Positions 42,939 through 53,133 of a stretch of 64,000 nucleotides of DNA are shown here, one piece after another. The DNA is from Sulfitobacter marinus (GTDB lineage: Bacteria > Pseudomonadota > Alphaproteobacteria > Rhodobacterales > Rhodobacteraceae): assembly GCF_900116285.1 (NCBI RefSeq), contig NZ_FPAJ01000004.1:434001-498000 (forward strand), read 5' to 3'. The notes beneath the pieces are model-generated. The model was not told where the DNA came from, searched no databases, and saw only the letters and a program-made list of their open reading frames with translations. Positions within the stretch are counted from its first letter, which is position 1; the number at the start of each line of letters is the position of its first letter. The position numbers were made by a program, and so were the translations under genes.

Positions 42939-44507
42939 GTGAGTACCCAAGACGATACGCCAATGAACGGTGCCGAAAGCCTTGTGAAAACCCTGCTCGA
43001 TAGCGGGCTGGATACGTGTTTTACCAACCCCGGCACGTCCGAGATGCACTTTGTTGCGGCGCTTGACCATGTGCCGGGCATGCGGTCGATCCTTGTACTG
43101 CAAGAGGACGTCGCCACCGGTGCGGCCGACGGGTATTTCCGCATGGCTGGGAAACCCGCCTGCACATTGCTGCACCTTGGTCCGGGTCTCGCCAATGGTT
43201 TGTCGAACCTGCACAACGCGAAAAAGGCGGGCTCCGGTGTGGTGAACATCGTTGGTGAACATGCGGTCAGCCATATCGAGTTGGACGCGCCGTTGACTTC
43301 GGATATCGAAGGCATCGCAAGGCCGGTATCGCATTGGGTGCACACGTCGCTGTCGGCCACTGATGTAGGCGCGGATGCGGCCAAGGCTGTGCATGCGGCC
43401 AATGTGGCACCGGGGCAGGTGGCCACGTTGATGCTGCCCAGTGACACGGCGTGGAACGACGGCGGTAAAGTGGCTGCGCCGCTCGCGGCGACACCGCGGC
43501 CCAGCTATGACCAAGACGCCTTGGAAATCGCCATCGCAGCGTTGTCCGGCCCTGACAGTCTGTTGCTGCTGGGCGGTGCCGCGTTGGATGAACAGACGTT
43601 GGAAACAGCCGGGCGCATTGCCGCGAAAACGGGCTGCAAGTTGCTCTGCGAATGGGCGAACTCCAAACTTGAGCGCGGGGCAGGGCGGGTCATCATTAAC
43701 CGTGTGCCATACCCGATTGATCAGGCGCTCGAGGCGCTTGCGCCGTTCAAACGGATCGTTCTTGTTGGTGCCCGTGCACCCATCGGGTTCTTTGCCTATC
43801 CGGGCAAGCCTGCGATCCTGACGGCACCGGGGACGGATATTATTGAACTGTGCCAAACGTCCCAAGACATCGCGGGGGCGCTGGATGCTCTGTGCACGGG
43901 CGCAGATGCGCAAAACACAGCGCCCGCAAAAGTCGCCCAATCTGTTGTGCCGGATAAGCCCAACGGCCCGCTGGACCCCGACGGGATTGCATCGGTTCTG
44001 AGCCGCGTTATACCTGAAAACGCCATCGTCGTGGACGAGGCGATTACTACGGGTCGCGCGTTTTTTCCGGTCACCGCAGGTGCCCCGAGACACACTTGGC
44101 TGAACAACTGTGGTGGCTCCATCGGCTATGGCTTGCCGGTCTCAATCGGTGCGGCGGTGGCCTGCCCGGATCGCAAGGTTCTGGCTTTGGTTGGCGATGG
44201 CAGCGCGATGTACACCATTCAGGCGCTTTGGACGCTGGCGCGCGAACAACTGGATGTGACGATCGTGATCTTCGCCAACCGTGTCTACAAAATCTTGCGC
44301 GGAGAGTTGACGAATGTGGGTGTCACCAACGCTGGCCCCAAGGCGATGGATATGCTGTCGCTGGACCAACCGACGCTGAAATTCGTCGAAATGGCGCAGT
44401 CGATGGGGGTCGAGGCAACGCAGGTCACCGATTGCGAGGCGTTGGAGCTTGCGATTGAAACAGGTCTCGCGACCAAGGGTCCGTATCTGATCGAAGCCGT
44501 GCTATAA
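42939..44507 (+). CDS. Thiamine-diphosphate-dependent enzyme (acetolactate synthase/benzoylformate decarboxylase group)
   Basis: The start is set at GTG 42939 (522 residues), since AAAGGA precedes it; an in-frame ATG 42909 lies inside the ligase gene and ATG 42963 is a further option. The N-terminal domain has NPGTSEMHFVAALD and LQEDVATGAADGYFRMAGKPACTLLHLGPGLANGLSN, where the Glu of QED is the cofactor-activating residue. The C-terminal domain has LVGDGSAMYTIQALW ... NRVYKIL, the Mg/TPP site. It lacks a regulatory partner, so true acetolactate synthase activity is doubtful. Reaction unknown; probably decarboxylation or carboligation of a 2-keto acid. It ends at a strong terminator. Confidence 0.8.
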   Translation: MSTQDDTPMNGAESLVKTLLDSGLDTCFTNPGTSEMHFVAALDHVPGMRSILVLQEDVATGAADGYFRMAGKPACTLLHLGPGLANGLSNLHNAKKAGSGVVNIVGEHAVSHIELDAPLTSDIEGIARPVSHWVHTSLSATDVGADAAKAVHAANVAPGQVATLMLPSDTAWNDGGKVAAPLAATPRPSYDQDALEIAIAALSGPDSLLLLGGAALDEQTLETAGRIAAKTGCKLLCEWANSKLERGAGRVIINRVPYPIDQALEALAPFKRIVLVGARAPIGFFAYPGKPAILTAPGTDIIELCQTSQDIAGALDALCTGADAQNTAPAKVAQSVVPDKPNGPLDPDGIASVLSRVIPENAIVVDEAITTGRAFFPVTAGAPRHTWLNNCGGSIGYGLPVSIGAAVACPDRKVLALVGDGSAMYTIQALWTLAREQLDVTIVIFANRVYKILRGELTNVGVTNAGPKAMDMLSLDQPTLKFVEMAQSMGVEATQVTDCEALELAIETGLATKGPYLIEAVL

Positions 44508-44526
44508 CCGCTATCAGCCGAGTAAC

Positions 44527-44565
44527 AAAAAGCCCCCCGCCTCGGTGTGAAGCGGGGGGCTTTTT
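44527..44565. terminator. Bidirectional rho-independent terminator
   Basis: AAAAAGCCCCCCGC (44527-44540) pairs with GCGGGGGGCTTTTT (44552-44565), giving a 14-bp stem with A-run and T-run on both sides. It separates the TPP enzyme and the convergent MscS gene and serves both. Confidence 0.93.
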
Positions 44566-44582
44566 CTATCTGCGGGGCAAGG

Positions 44583-47021
44583 TTAGCGATCTGCGCCGCC
44601 CTCTGCATCATTCGCATCATCACTGTCGGGCACATCGTCCTTTTTGATCGGCTTTGTCTTTGTTTTCTTGGACGGTGGGGTTTGCTGTTTTTGCGGGCCT
44701 TCGATCTTGAACGGCTGGGTGGTGCCATCCTTGTTTTCGCCCAGCCAGATGGTTTGCTGCGGGAACGGAATTTCAATACCGCGCTCGTCAAACACCATCT
44801 TGAGATAGCCGTTGAACATCCGGCCAATACCCCATTGCTTGCCGGGCTTGGTCTTCATCCGGGTTCGCAGCACAACTGCGCTGTCGCCTAGGGATTGCAC
44901 ACCGAACCATTCCAATTCGCTGATGATATCATCCGCGATATCAGCCTCGTTTTCGGTCATCCGGTCGAAGGCATCGAACATGGCTTGCTTGGCCTCTTCG
45001 ATATTCTCGCGGTAGGCGATGCCCATATCGGTCACCGTGTAGGCAAAGCCGCGCATGTAATTGCTGACCACATCTACCGTCGAAAACGGGATCATGTGGA
45101 ACACGCCCTGCACATCGCGCAGCGATACCGACCGCACGGACAGCTTTTCGACCGTGCCGGTGGTGCGGCCAACGGTTATCACATCGCCAACGTTGATGAC
45201 GTTTTCGAACTGAATAAAAATACCGGTGATGATGTCTTGGACCATCTTTTGCGCACCGAAACCGATGGCAAGGCCCAACACCCCAGCCGAAGCCAGCAGC
45301 GGGCCGATATCCAGACCGATTTCGCTAAGCACGAACATCAGCGTCAGAATAATCAGGGCAATCGTCGCGGCATTGCGCATCAACCCCCAAAGCGTCGTCT
45401 CGCGAGAGGTCGGCACCGCCCCGTATTCGGGGTTCAGTTTGTAATCGACAAAGGATGTGACAGCCAACCAAATGCCAAAGGCCACGGTCAGGATCAAACC
45501 GACGGAGACCAACGCCGTTGTCACTGCCAGCCCGAATTTGCTTTCCAGCCAGGCTTTCATGTCGATCATGCCGATGACATCCAGCGCAAACATCAGCACA
45601 CAGATCAGCAGGATCAATCGCAAGGCACTAAAGGCCCGTGGGACAAAGGCATTGATCCGGTGTTCAAGCAGCGGCAGTTTTTCGTTGATATCCTGAGGCA
45701 GCGAAATACCGCGATGCACGGCGCGCGCCAGCACACCCGACAACAGAGCGGCGATGATGATTGCCGCCAGAATTTTGCCCGATCCCACAATGGCGTCCCA
45801 TGTGACTTCGGCGGGTTGGGTCATCACGACAAGGAACATCGCGGCGATATATGCCAATACGACCCAGTGCCAGATGCCCGCCAGCGCACGTAAGAACCGC
45901 ATGATGATGCTGTTCTGGCGATCTTGTGCCGGGGCTTGATCCGCCGCATTGGCAGGCAGATTCGTATCCGGCTCATCCTGGAGCCAGCGGGCGACATCTT
46001 TGCGGCGGCGCAGGACAACATAGACCAGATAGAGCAGTACAATCACCGAAAGCAGCGCAGACACGGCAGAGGCCGCAGCAGCATTCACGTTCTGGCTGAT
46101 GATCGGCACGATCAGCAATTGCCCATAGCCCAATACGCTGATGATAATGCCAAGGTATCGGTTCAAAGCACGTGCCGCGAAGTCGCTGACCGGAACAATA
46201 CGCAAGCCGGATGCAACGGGGGAAAGAAACGCGCGGATCACGACCTTGGTCATTTCCACCAGCAGGAAGGCATTCAGATACAACGATTGCCGGATGCCAA
46301 TTTCCCCCGGCTCCCCGACAGCATAGAGCGCGATCACATAGCCCGCAGCCCACGCGACGATCACAATCAAAGCGTCAAGAAGGTTCGACCGGATGAACAG
46401 CGCGATTGAGCGGAAAATGCCAACATTTCCAGCTCTCTCGCCCATGCGCATATACAGCCGGCGGGCGAAATAACGCAGTGCAAAGAAAAGCGCAAAGGTG
46501 ATCCCAATCACCGCCAAAAGGCTTGGAAGCGCGTCCCTCAGCACGGACAGTTCGGTGCCGCTCAGCCCGGAAAGAACGCCTTCGCCACCGGCCACGCCAC
46601 CCTTGAGCGTAGCCCATAATGCCGTCACCGTTGCGGCAGAACCTTCAACAAACTCTTGGGTCGTTGTCGCGATCTGGCCGACAATCGACATGCCTTCCTC
46701 GCCATCGGCCTGCGTGGTGCTGTCGTCCTTGGCGGGACCTTCGCCATCGTTTTCCGGTGCGACTGTTTTCTCCAGCTCCTCGATCAATTCGGCGCGGGCA
46801 CCCTCGTCCTTTAGGACTTCAAGCAGCGCCGCCAGCGGTGTCTGATCGCCCTCGGAAGCGGTATCTGCGCTTGCGTCATTTGATCCCGAGCCGCTCAGGC
46901 CCGGAAACAGCGATTGCGCCTGCGTGGTGATGGGAAACAACGAGATCAGACTGACGATCAAGGCCGCCACAATAAGGTGTAGAGTTTTGCCGGGGCGGGC
47001 AGTCGCCTTGGAAAGGTTCAT
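44583..47021 (-). CDS. Large MscS/MscK-type mechanosensitive ion channel
   Basis: The start is ATG 47021 (MNLSKATARPGKTLHLIV); a GTG three codons upstream is in frame but has no better ribosome site. The 812-residue protein has a signal-like N-terminus, a periplasmic acidic domain (residues about 50-110), eight or more extra membrane helices, then the MscS core: GPLLASAGVLGLAIGFGAQKMVQDIITGIFIQFENVINVGDVITVG. The C-terminus is charged (KKQQTPPSKKTKTKPIKKDDVPD). It is of the large channel class with added N-terminal helices. Role: osmotic safety valve; substrate specificity not known. Confidence 0.92.
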   Translation of the reverse strand: MNLSKATARPGKTLHLIVAALIVSLISLFPITTQAQSLFPGLSGSGSNDASADTASEGDQTPLAALLEVLKDEGARAELIEELEKTVAPENDGEGPAKDDSTTQADGEEGMSIVGQIATTTQEFVEGSAATVTALWATLKGGVAGGEGVLSGLSGTELSVLRDALPSLLAVIGITFALFFALRYFARRLYMRMGERAGNVGIFRSIALFIRSNLLDALIVIVAWAAGYVIALYAVGEPGEIGIRQSLYLNAFLLVEMTKVVIRAFLSPVASGLRIVPVSDFAARALNRYLGIIISVLGYGQLLIVPIISQNVNAAAASAVSALLSVIVLLYLVYVVLRRRKDVARWLQDEPDTNLPANAADQAPAQDRQNSIIMRFLRALAGIWHWVVLAYIAAMFLVVMTQPAEVTWDAIVGSGKILAAIIIAALLSGVLARAVHRGISLPQDINEKLPLLEHRINAFVPRAFSALRLILLICVLMFALDVIGMIDMKAWLESKFGLAVTTALVSVGLILTVAFGIWLAVTSFVDYKLNPEYGAVPTSRETTLWGLMRNAATIALIILTLMFVLSEIGLDIGPLLASAGVLGLAIGFGAQKMVQDIITGIFIQFENVINVGDVITVGRTTGTVEKLSVRSVSLRDVQGVFHMIPFSTVDVVSNYMRGFAYTVTDMGIAYRENIEEAKQAMFDAFDRMTENEADIADDIISELEWFGVQSLGDSAVVLRTRMKTKPGKQWGIGRMFNGYLKMVFDERGIEIPFPQQTIWLGENKDGTTQPFKIEGPQKQQTPPSKKTKTKPIKKDDVPDSDDANDAEGGADR

Positions 47022-47179
47022 TATCGTCACTTTCTTTATCAGTCCTATTGATCACACCAAACGATGTGCTGCGCCCGCCGAACGGGCTGCTGCCTTATGG
47101 GGTCAGCGGGCTGTAAAGAAAAGTAAGTTATTTCGTGAAAATGTCGACCATTTGCGCCACCCATATGCGGATACGCGGC

Positions 47180-47989
47180 TTATCCTCTCCAGCCTAGCAG
47201 GCGACGCTCGATAACGCCAATGACCGTACTTAGGATCACGCCGAGCAGGGACAGAATAACAACGCCTGCGAACAAGCGCTCCAGATCATAAAGCGAGCCA
47301 GCTTCGAGAATATATGCGCCGATGCCGTATTCGGCCCCCAGCATTTCAGCGGCAACCAACAAGATGATCGCGATGGCAAGCGAGATGCGCAGGCCAGACA
47401 GGATACCGGGCATGGCACCGGGCAGCACGATCTTGCGCACGATGGAAAACCACGACAAGCCAAAGCTTTGACCCATGCGGATCAAGGAGCGGTCCACATT
47501 ATCGACGGCACCATAGGTGGCCACCACGGTGGGGGTGAACGTGCCAAAGGCGATCAGCGCATATTTGCTGGCCTCGTCGATGCCGAACCAGATCACAAAC
47601 AACGGCAGCAACGCGATTTTGGGGATCGGGAAAATCGCGGCGACCAGCGGAACCAGACCCGCGCGGACATAGGAAAAGAGGCCAATCATCACGCCAACAC
47701 AAATGCCCACAGTGGCCCCGATTGCAGCCCCAACAGCCAAGCGGCTGAGCGAAGGCAGCAGATGTTTGAACAGCAAGCCGCTGTCCCACAGTTCTTTGAA
47801 CGTTGCCAGCACGTCGGAAGGTCTGGGCAGGGTCAGCGCGGATATCCAGCCGCTGCGCGTGCCGATTTCCATAATCGCGATGAGCACAACAAACACAGCC
47901 AGCCCGACCCAACGCCGCGCCTTGGGGGCAAACCCGCCGCCGCGAAACCGAACCTCGATCGGTCGGGTTTTGAGTGTGGCATCAGACAT
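47180..47989 (-). CDS. ABC transporter permease (TauC/SsuC-like)
   Basis: A 269-residue permease with about six membrane segments, typical of nitrate/sulfonate/taurine importers. The EAA loop is SLIRMGQSFGLSWFSIVRKIVLPGAMPGILSGLRIS, and the C-terminus GVILSTVIGVIERRLLGWRG is standard for the family. Its start overlaps the ATPase gene by eight bases. The system comprises binding protein, ATPase and this permease, all minus strand. Confidence 0.9.
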   Translation of the reverse strand: MSDATLKTRPIEVRFRGGGFAPKARRWVGLAVFVVLIAIMEIGTRSGWISALTLPRPSDVLATFKELWDSGLLFKHLLPSLSRLAVGAAIGATVGICVGVMIGLFSYVRAGLVPLVAAIFPIPKIALLPLFVIWFGIDEASKYALIAFGTFTPTVVATYGAVDNVDRSLIRMGQSFGLSWFSIVRKIVLPGAMPGILSGLRISLAIAIILLVAAEMLGAEYGIGAYILEAGSLYDLERLFAGVVILSLLGVILSTVIGVIERRLLGWRG

Positions 47990-48749
47990 CTATCAATTCC
48001 TCATCAGCCGCGCGGGCCTCATCACGCATCATATCCCACAGGTGTTTCTGGATCTGCTCAAGCTCTGGGTTGCCGTGGCTGCGGTCTGCCAGCGGCATAT
48101 CAATCTCGACCATTTCGCGGATTTCGCCGGGCCGGCGCGAGAGGACCGCAATGCGGTGGCCCAGACGCACGGCCTCGGCCAAATTATGGGTCACATAGGC
48201 GGCGGTAAAAGGCTGGCGGGTCCACAAGCCCACAAGATCGTCCATCAGCAATTCGCGCGTCTGGCTATCAAGAGCAGACAGCGGTTCGTCCATCAGCATC
48301 ACGGCGGGTTTGACGGCCAGCGCGCGGGCAATGGCCACGCGTTGCTTCATGCCGCCGGATAGCTGACGCGGCAAGGCATTGCTGAAATCGCTGAGCTTGG
48401 TACGGGCCAAAACGTCAGAGATAATCGCATCGGCAGCGGTCCCCTTGATACCATGGTCCTCAAGCACGAGGGAAATGTTCCCGTGTACGGTGCGCCAAGG
48501 CAGCAAGGCGAAATCCTGGAATACATAGGTCAGCGGGTTGAGGCATCCGGCAGGCGGGGTGCCAAGTTGCAGAACACGGCCTTTGGTAGCGCGTTCCAGC
48601 CCGCCGATCAGGCGCAGTAGGGTGGACTTGCCGCAACCCGACGGCCCGACAAAGCAGACGATCTTGCCGGTTGGAATATCCAGCGAGATATCACGCAATA
48701 CCTCTGTGCCGCCATAGGAATGGCTGATCGCATCCAAGCGAATGTCCAT
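47982..48749 (-). CDS. ABC transporter ATP-binding protein (TauB/SsuB-like)
   Basis: A 255-residue ATPase with Walker A GPSGCGKSTLLRLIGG, Q-loop VFQDFALLPWRTV, signature LSGGMKQRVAIARAL, Walker B VMLMDEPLSALD and switch THNLAEAV. The PWRTV after the Q-loop is typical of taurine/sulfonate/nitrate transport ATPases. It lies between the binding-protein and permease genes and overlaps the permease. Confidence 0.93.
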   Translation of the reverse strand: MDIRLDAISHSYGGTEVLRDISLDIPTGKIVCFVGPSGCGKSTLLRLIGGLERATKGRVLQLGTPPAGCLNPLTYVFQDFALLPWRTVHGNISLVLEDHGIKGTAADAIISDVLARTKLSDFSNALPRQLSGGMKQRVAIARALAVKPAVMLMDEPLSALDSQTRELLMDDLVGLWTRQPFTAAYVTHNLAEAVRLGHRIAVLSRRPGEIREMVEIDMPLADRSHGNPELEQIQKHLWDMMRDEARAADEELIDV

Positions 48750-48812
48750 AAAACTGCCTTTAAGAAATGGGATGACTGGCCGCGCGCTTGGCGGCCAGTC
48801 ACGGGTTTGGTC

Positions 48813-49832
48813 TTAAGCTTCGAATGTCTCGACATAGCTGCTGTCGACAAAGGTATCGAGGGTGATGTCACCGTCAATCAGCCCCTCGGACTGGAACCAG
48901 CTTAGCTGATCCTGAACCGAAGCAACGTTCAGACGCGCGCCTTCGTTGATCCGCATGGTTCCGTTGATGATCGATGGGGCGGCTTTAGCCCGCTCGCGAT
49001 CTGTGTAGACGTATTTATGGATCAGATCGACCATCTCGTTTACGCCTTCTTCGCCGCCGGATTTGTCGATCATGGTCGAGTTGTAGTCAGAAGCCCCCAT
49101 GCTGAATGCCTTGAGGAAATCAGATGTCTGCTGGCGTTCGTCATTGGCGTTCTTGGCCGATGTGAACACGGTCGTGACCTGATAATTCGGCAGATAATCA
49201 GAGATATTTCCGATGATATGCACCGCGCCGGAACCGGCCAATGGTTTGGCGATATGGGGGACGATGGACCACGCATCGATCTGGCCCGACTTTAGCGCGC
49301 CAATGATGGCACCCACTTTTTGCAGCGGGGTAAAGGACACATCGACGCCTTCTGCTTGTGCGACTTTCGAACCCATATAGTGGAACGAGGAACCTGCCGT
49401 CGAGATGCCGAATTTCCTGCCACCTAGGCCCGCGGGCGATGTAAGGCCCGCCTTGAACGCGGCATCCGAAGCAAGGATTTTCTGGCCGTCAATGCCCGGC
49501 TCTTCGCTCAGCGCGCCGCCGATAACCTTGATCGCGCCTTTGTCTGCCAGCGAAATCAAACCGCCAGAAATGGCCGTCACGGCATAGTCCACATCACCCG
49601 ATGCAATCGCGACCGCCATCGGCTGTGCTGCTTGGAAAAACCGTAGCTCGACGTCGAGGCCAGCATCGGCGAAATAGGCGCGTTCGGCGGCGATAAAACT
49701 TGCGGAATGCGATGTGAAGCGCAGCGCGCCCACCACAATCTTTTTGTTTTGCGCAAGCGCTGGTGCTGCGAGGCCTGATGCCGCCGCGGCCCCGATCAGA
49801 CCCAGTGTCTGACGTCTGTTAAAAGTGATCAT
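48813..49832 (-). CDS. ABC transporter substrate-binding protein (NMT1/SsuA-like)
   Basis: The start is ATG 49832 (MITFNRRQTLGLIGAAAASGLAAPALAQ), after AGGGAGGAA. The 339-residue precursor carries a signal with a twin-arginine-like FNRRQTLGLIG. The mature part has the NMT1/SsuA pattern: GALRFTSHSASFIAAERAYFADAGLDVELRFFQ and later FGISTAGSSFHYMGSKVAQAEG. The ligand is not clear from sequence; candidates are sulfonates, thiamine precursors or aromatic acids. It is co-transcribed with the GntR gene 32 bp upstream. Confidence 0.88.
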   Translation of the reverse strand: MITFNRRQTLGLIGAAAASGLAAPALAQNKKIVVGALRFTSHSASFIAAERAYFADAGLDVELRFFQAAQPMAVAIASGDVDYAVTAISGGLISLADKGAIKVIGGALSEEPGIDGQKILASDAAFKAGLTSPAGLGGRKFGISTAGSSFHYMGSKVAQAEGVDVSFTPLQKVGAIIGALKSGQIDAWSIVPHIAKPLAGSGAVHIIGNISDYLPNYQVTTVFTSAKNANDERQQTSDFLKAFSMGASDYNSTMIDKSGGEEGVNEMVDLIHKYVYTDRERAKAAPSIINGTMRINEGARLNVASVQDQLSWFQSEGLIDGDITLDTFVDSSYVETFEA

Positions 49833-49864
49833 TGATTCCTCCCTAAATGATCTGGTTTGTTTTT

Positions 49865-50542
49865 TTAGGTGCCTAAATCGGCTCCGATTTCTTCTTCCAG
49901 TATCTCCAGCGCGCTTTGTTCCTCGCGGGCGATGACAGCAGTTTGCAGCAAGGCCCGACGTGACGCGCGGGTGGCAAAATCGATGCGCCCCTCGCGTAAA
50001 AGCGCCAAACGAAAGCGACGAGACTGACCATAAAATTGCGCGGCCATATCCATTAGTCTGGGCGATCCGCTGGCCGAAATCAGCGCCATGCTCAGATCGC
50101 GGCAGGCCTCGTCCCACTCCAACGCGGTGACGTCATCAGGATTATCCTGAACGACCGTGTCGGCGCGGCTCACGGCATGCAGCGCGGCAATCACACGGCC
50201 TTCCCAGGCGACATCGCCGCGCTCAAGCGACCGTTTCAGGCCTAGTTTTTCCACCTCTAGCCGCACCAACAAGATGTCGCGCAGATCATCCTCGGTCGCC
50301 GAGGTCACGCGGAACCCGCGTTGGCTGATGGCTTCGACCATCCCTTCGGAGGATAAAATGCGCAGCGTCTCGCGCATTGAATGGTTCGAGCCACCATAGG
50401 ACTGGCGCAAATCTGCGAGCTTTAGTTTTTGATCGGGGTGCAACACACCAAAAGAGATGTCGCGCCGGATCGCGGAGGCGAGCATTTCGACGACAGTATC
50501 GTCCTCAGATTTCCGACCACCAAAAAGCAATTTGCCCACCAT
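49865..50542 (-). CDS. GntR-family transcriptional regulator (FCD-type)
   Basis: A 225-residue protein with an N-terminal winged helix-turn-helix (DQKLKLADLRQSYGGSNHSMRETLRILSSEGMVEAISQRGFRV) and an all-helical C-terminal FCD ligand domain (RDLSMALISASGSPRLMDMAAQFYGQSRRFRLALLREGR). It is upstream of the ABC transporter on the same strand and probably controls it. No good ribosome site precedes the ATG, so the exact start is uncertain. Confidence 0.85.
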   Translation of the reverse strand: MVGKLLFGGRKSEDDTVVEMLASAIRRDISFGVLHPDQKLKLADLRQSYGGSNHSMRETLRILSSEGMVEAISQRGFRVTSATEDDLRDILLVRLEVEKLGLKRSLERGDVAWEGRVIAALHAVSRADTVVQDNPDDVTALEWDEACRDLSMALISASGSPRLMDMAAQFYGQSRRFRLALLREGRIDFATRASRRALLQTAVIAREEQSALEILEEEIGADLGT

Positions 50543-50776
50543 TTCAAAAAATGTTGGACATTATTGCGAATACTTAGGGCAGTGAGTCAAGGCAGTTTTT
50601 GGCGCGCATCACGTTACACAACTGCAAATAGTAATGAACAGTTGGCCATGGTTTCGCCGCCAAATTGGCCACGACCCACTTGCCTTCTAGGCACATTATC
50701 GGGGGATGCGGACACCGCCCTCGTTTAACAGGACGAAGTTTTAGCAGGGCGACGTGTCGAAAGGTGATGGAATGAG

Positions 50777-50804
50777 GCAGATGCCCGATTGCCCGGGCAC
50801 CTGC
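50777..50804 (-). terminator. Stem-loop after the molybdenum hydroxylase operon
   Basis: GCAGATGCCCG (50777-50787) and CGGGCACCTGC (50794-50804) pair over 11 positions with one G-U, around a six-base loop. On the minus strand it starts 7 bp after the stop of the large subunit. There is no T-run, so it may be a 3' stabiliser or Rho-associated end. The rest of 50543-50811 shows no gene. Confidence 0.45.
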
Positions 50805-50811
50805 GTTATAT

Positions 50812-53133
50812 TTAGCCGTTGATCGCTGACAGAATGTCGTCAGGACGGATCGGCAATTGGCGCATACGAACGCCAACCGCACTATAGATCGCATTGGCAA
50901 TTGCTGGGGCGATTACGGTCGTGCCGGGTTCGCCTAGGCCAACAGGCACTTCGGTGCTGTCAACGAATGCGATTTCCATGTCAGGCGTGTCGATCATGCG
51001 CAGTGGCGTGTAGGTGCCAAGGTTGCGGTCAGCGACATTGCCGTCTTTAATCAACGTCCCTTCATACAGCGCCATCGACAGACCCCAAAGTGCCGCACCC
51101 TCGCATTGGGCGCGGGCGCTATCCGGGTCCACAACGGTGCCGCAATCAAATGCGAGCCACATCTTTTGCACGTCAATCTCACCGGTTTTGCGGTCGATGT
51201 GCAGCTTAACGGCACCTGCGGTCCATGTTGGCATACTGCGCGATTGGCCGAAGGTGGTCGCAATCCCGATGGCCGTGTCGGCAGGCAGATCGGTTGATCC
51301 ATAGCCCGACATCTCTGCCACCTTTTGCAAAACGTTTGCCTGACGGGATGCACCGCCAACCGCATTCGGTGCAGACCCCGCGTTATAGCCTTGAGCCTTC
51401 AGGTGCTGAAGCCGGAATTCCAACGGATCGGTTTTGATCTGATGGGCCGCCTCGTCCATGAAACTTTCCACGGCAAAGTTGGTCCAGCCCGGCCCGACAG
51501 ACCGCAACCAGCCGGGGCGGAAGGTCTGGTTTGCCAGATCGTTCGAGATCGCCCGCACCTGATGCGCGCCCACGGAATACCAGTGATCGGCACCATCAAT
51601 GGCAAAGGGATCATAGGGTTCGCCGTTCACGCCCTTGGGCATGAAAGACGGCACCACGACACCTGTGGGCCAGCCCGCTGCGGCGTGATGTTCCATGCCG
51701 ACAACCTGCTGATTGACGTCAAAGGCCATGCGCAGCTTTTGCACGCTGGGCGAACGGGGGCTGTCGAACTGGGCGTCATCCTCGCGGAAGAACACCAGCT
51801 TGACCGGTTTGCCGCCAATCGCCTTTGAGGCAAGCGCCGCAGGCACCGTGTAATCCCCGTTCAGACGTCGGCCAAAGCCGCCGCCCAGCATATAGGTGCG
51901 CATCACGATCTTGTCGGCAGGCGTGTCCAGTGCCGACGATAGTGTGGGCAGAATAAGCGACTGCCATTGGTTGCCCGTGTGGATTTCCCAAATACCGTCT
52001 TGGTTCTGGAACGCGGTGGCGTTCACCGGCTCGAGCTGGAAATGCAAAACGGTCTGGGTGGTATATTCAGCCTCGATCACATTCGCCGCGCCGTCAAAGG
52101 CGGAAGTCGTATCGGGCGTTTCAGTGTGCAAAATGGCCCCAGCGGACGCATCGCCAATCAACTCGCGGGACCGCGCGTTGATGTCAGCCTCGGATACGCC
52201 AGCGGTTTCGCCTGCGTCCCATTCTACCGAAATCGCCTGCGACGCCCATTTGGCGGCCATCAGCGTTTCACCCAAAACAACGACCCAGCCCGGCACGGTG
52301 CCCGACGGATCATTCAATGTTAGCGTTTGCAAGTACCCTTTGACGTCCTTGGCCGCGCTGTCATCTACGGAGGTGACCGATGATCCTAGACGTGTCGGCG
52401 GCAACAGAGGCACGCCATAAACCATCCCGTCAATCTTGGCATCCAGACCATAGATCGCCTGACCATTGGTCTTGGTCCCGATGTCCAGCGCGGTCACGTC
52501 CTTGCCGACCAAACGCAATTCCGAATGTGGCTTAAGCGGCAATGCCTTTAGCTCATCCTCGGTAAAGCTGCGGGTTAAACCGTCGCTAACCAGCTCTGCA
52601 TAGGTGATGCTGTTGGTGCCATCTGTGATGGTCCCCTCGCGGGCCGTGCAGGTGCTTGGATCAACGCCCCATTTCTCGGCGGCGGCTTCGATCAGTGCAA
52701 CACGTCCGGCGGCACCGGCTTGGCGGTAAACGGGCCAGCTTTGCCAGACCGACCAGCTGCCGCCGGTGACCATGAGGCCCCATTTTTCGGCTGTGTCCAC
52801 GTGGGTGATGTTGACGTTTTCCCACGCGACCTCAAGCTCGTCCGCGAGAATACGCGCGATGGCAGTACCAACGTGTTGGCCCATCTCGGCACGGATGATG
52901 TTAACGTTCACCTTGCCCTCGCTGTCGATCCAATACCACAAGGACGGCTCGAACGTTTCGCCAGTGGGTGCGACCGGTATGCCGTCAGCGGCGGCAGGGT
53001 CCATCGCGGCAAGCGATGCGCGGGGAAACCCGAATGCAACGCCAGCGGCGGTCATCGAAACAAGGAAACCACGACGGCTAAGATCGACCGGTTTGGCGGA
53101 ATTGGTGAGGCGTGAAAGCAATTTATTACCCAT
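50812..53133 (-). CDS. Molybdenum hydroxylase large subunit (aldehyde/isoquinoline oxidoreductase type), Tat-exported
   Basis: A 773-residue protein of the xanthine-oxidase family, IorB-like. It has a Tat signal ([24 protein letters not shown]) near residue 20. Cofactor-binding stretches include [54 protein letters not shown] and [20 protein letters not shown] with the base-type Glu of GLGEPGT. It oxidises an aldehyde or N-heteroaromatic ring in the periplasm. It is coupled to the 2Fe-2S subunit by an eight-base overlap. Because the electron route is a cytochrome, it is the quinone/cytochrome-linked subtype. Substrate unknown. Confidence 0.9.
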   Translation of the reverse strand: MGNKLLSRLTNSAKPVDLSRRGFLVSMTAAGVAFGFPRASLAAMDPAAADGIPVAPTGETFEPSLWYWIDSEGKVNVNIIRAEMGQHVGTAIARILADELEVAWENVNITHVDTAEKWGLMVTGGSWSVWQSWPVYRQAGAAGRVALIEAAAEKWGVDPSTCTAREGTITDGTNSITYAELVSDGLTRSFTEDELKALPLKPHSELRLVGKDVTALDIGTKTNGQAIYGLDAKIDGMVYGVPLLPPTRLGSSVTSVDDSAAKDVKGYLQTLTLNDPSGTVPGWVVVLGETLMAAKWASQAISVEWDAGETAGVSEADINARSRELIGDASAGAILHTETPDTTSAFDGAANVIEAEYTTQTVLHFQLEPVNATAFQNQDGIWEIHTGNQWQSLILPTLSSALDTPADKIVMRTYMLGGGFGRRLNGDYTVPAALASKAIGGKPVKLVFFREDDAQFDSPRSPSVQKLRMAFDVNQQVVGMEHHAAAGWPTGVVVPSFMPKGVNGEPYDPFAIDGADHWYSVGAHQVRAISNDLANQTFRPGWLRSVGPGWTNFAVESFMDEAAHQIKTDPLEFRLQHLKAQGYNAGSAPNAVGGASRQANVLQKVAEMSGYGSTDLPADTAIGIATTFGQSRSMPTWTAGAVKLHIDRKTGEIDVQKMWLAFDCGTVVDPDSARAQCEGAALWGLSMALYEGTLIKDGNVADRNLGTYTPLRMIDTPDMEIAFVDSTEVPVGLGEPGTTVIAPAIANAIYSAVGVRMRQLPIRPDDILSAING

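Noticed and set aside
50550..50562. AATGT-TGG-ACATT dyad just before the GntR gene
   Set aside because: Arms of only five bases are expected by chance; not enough to call an autoregulatory operator.
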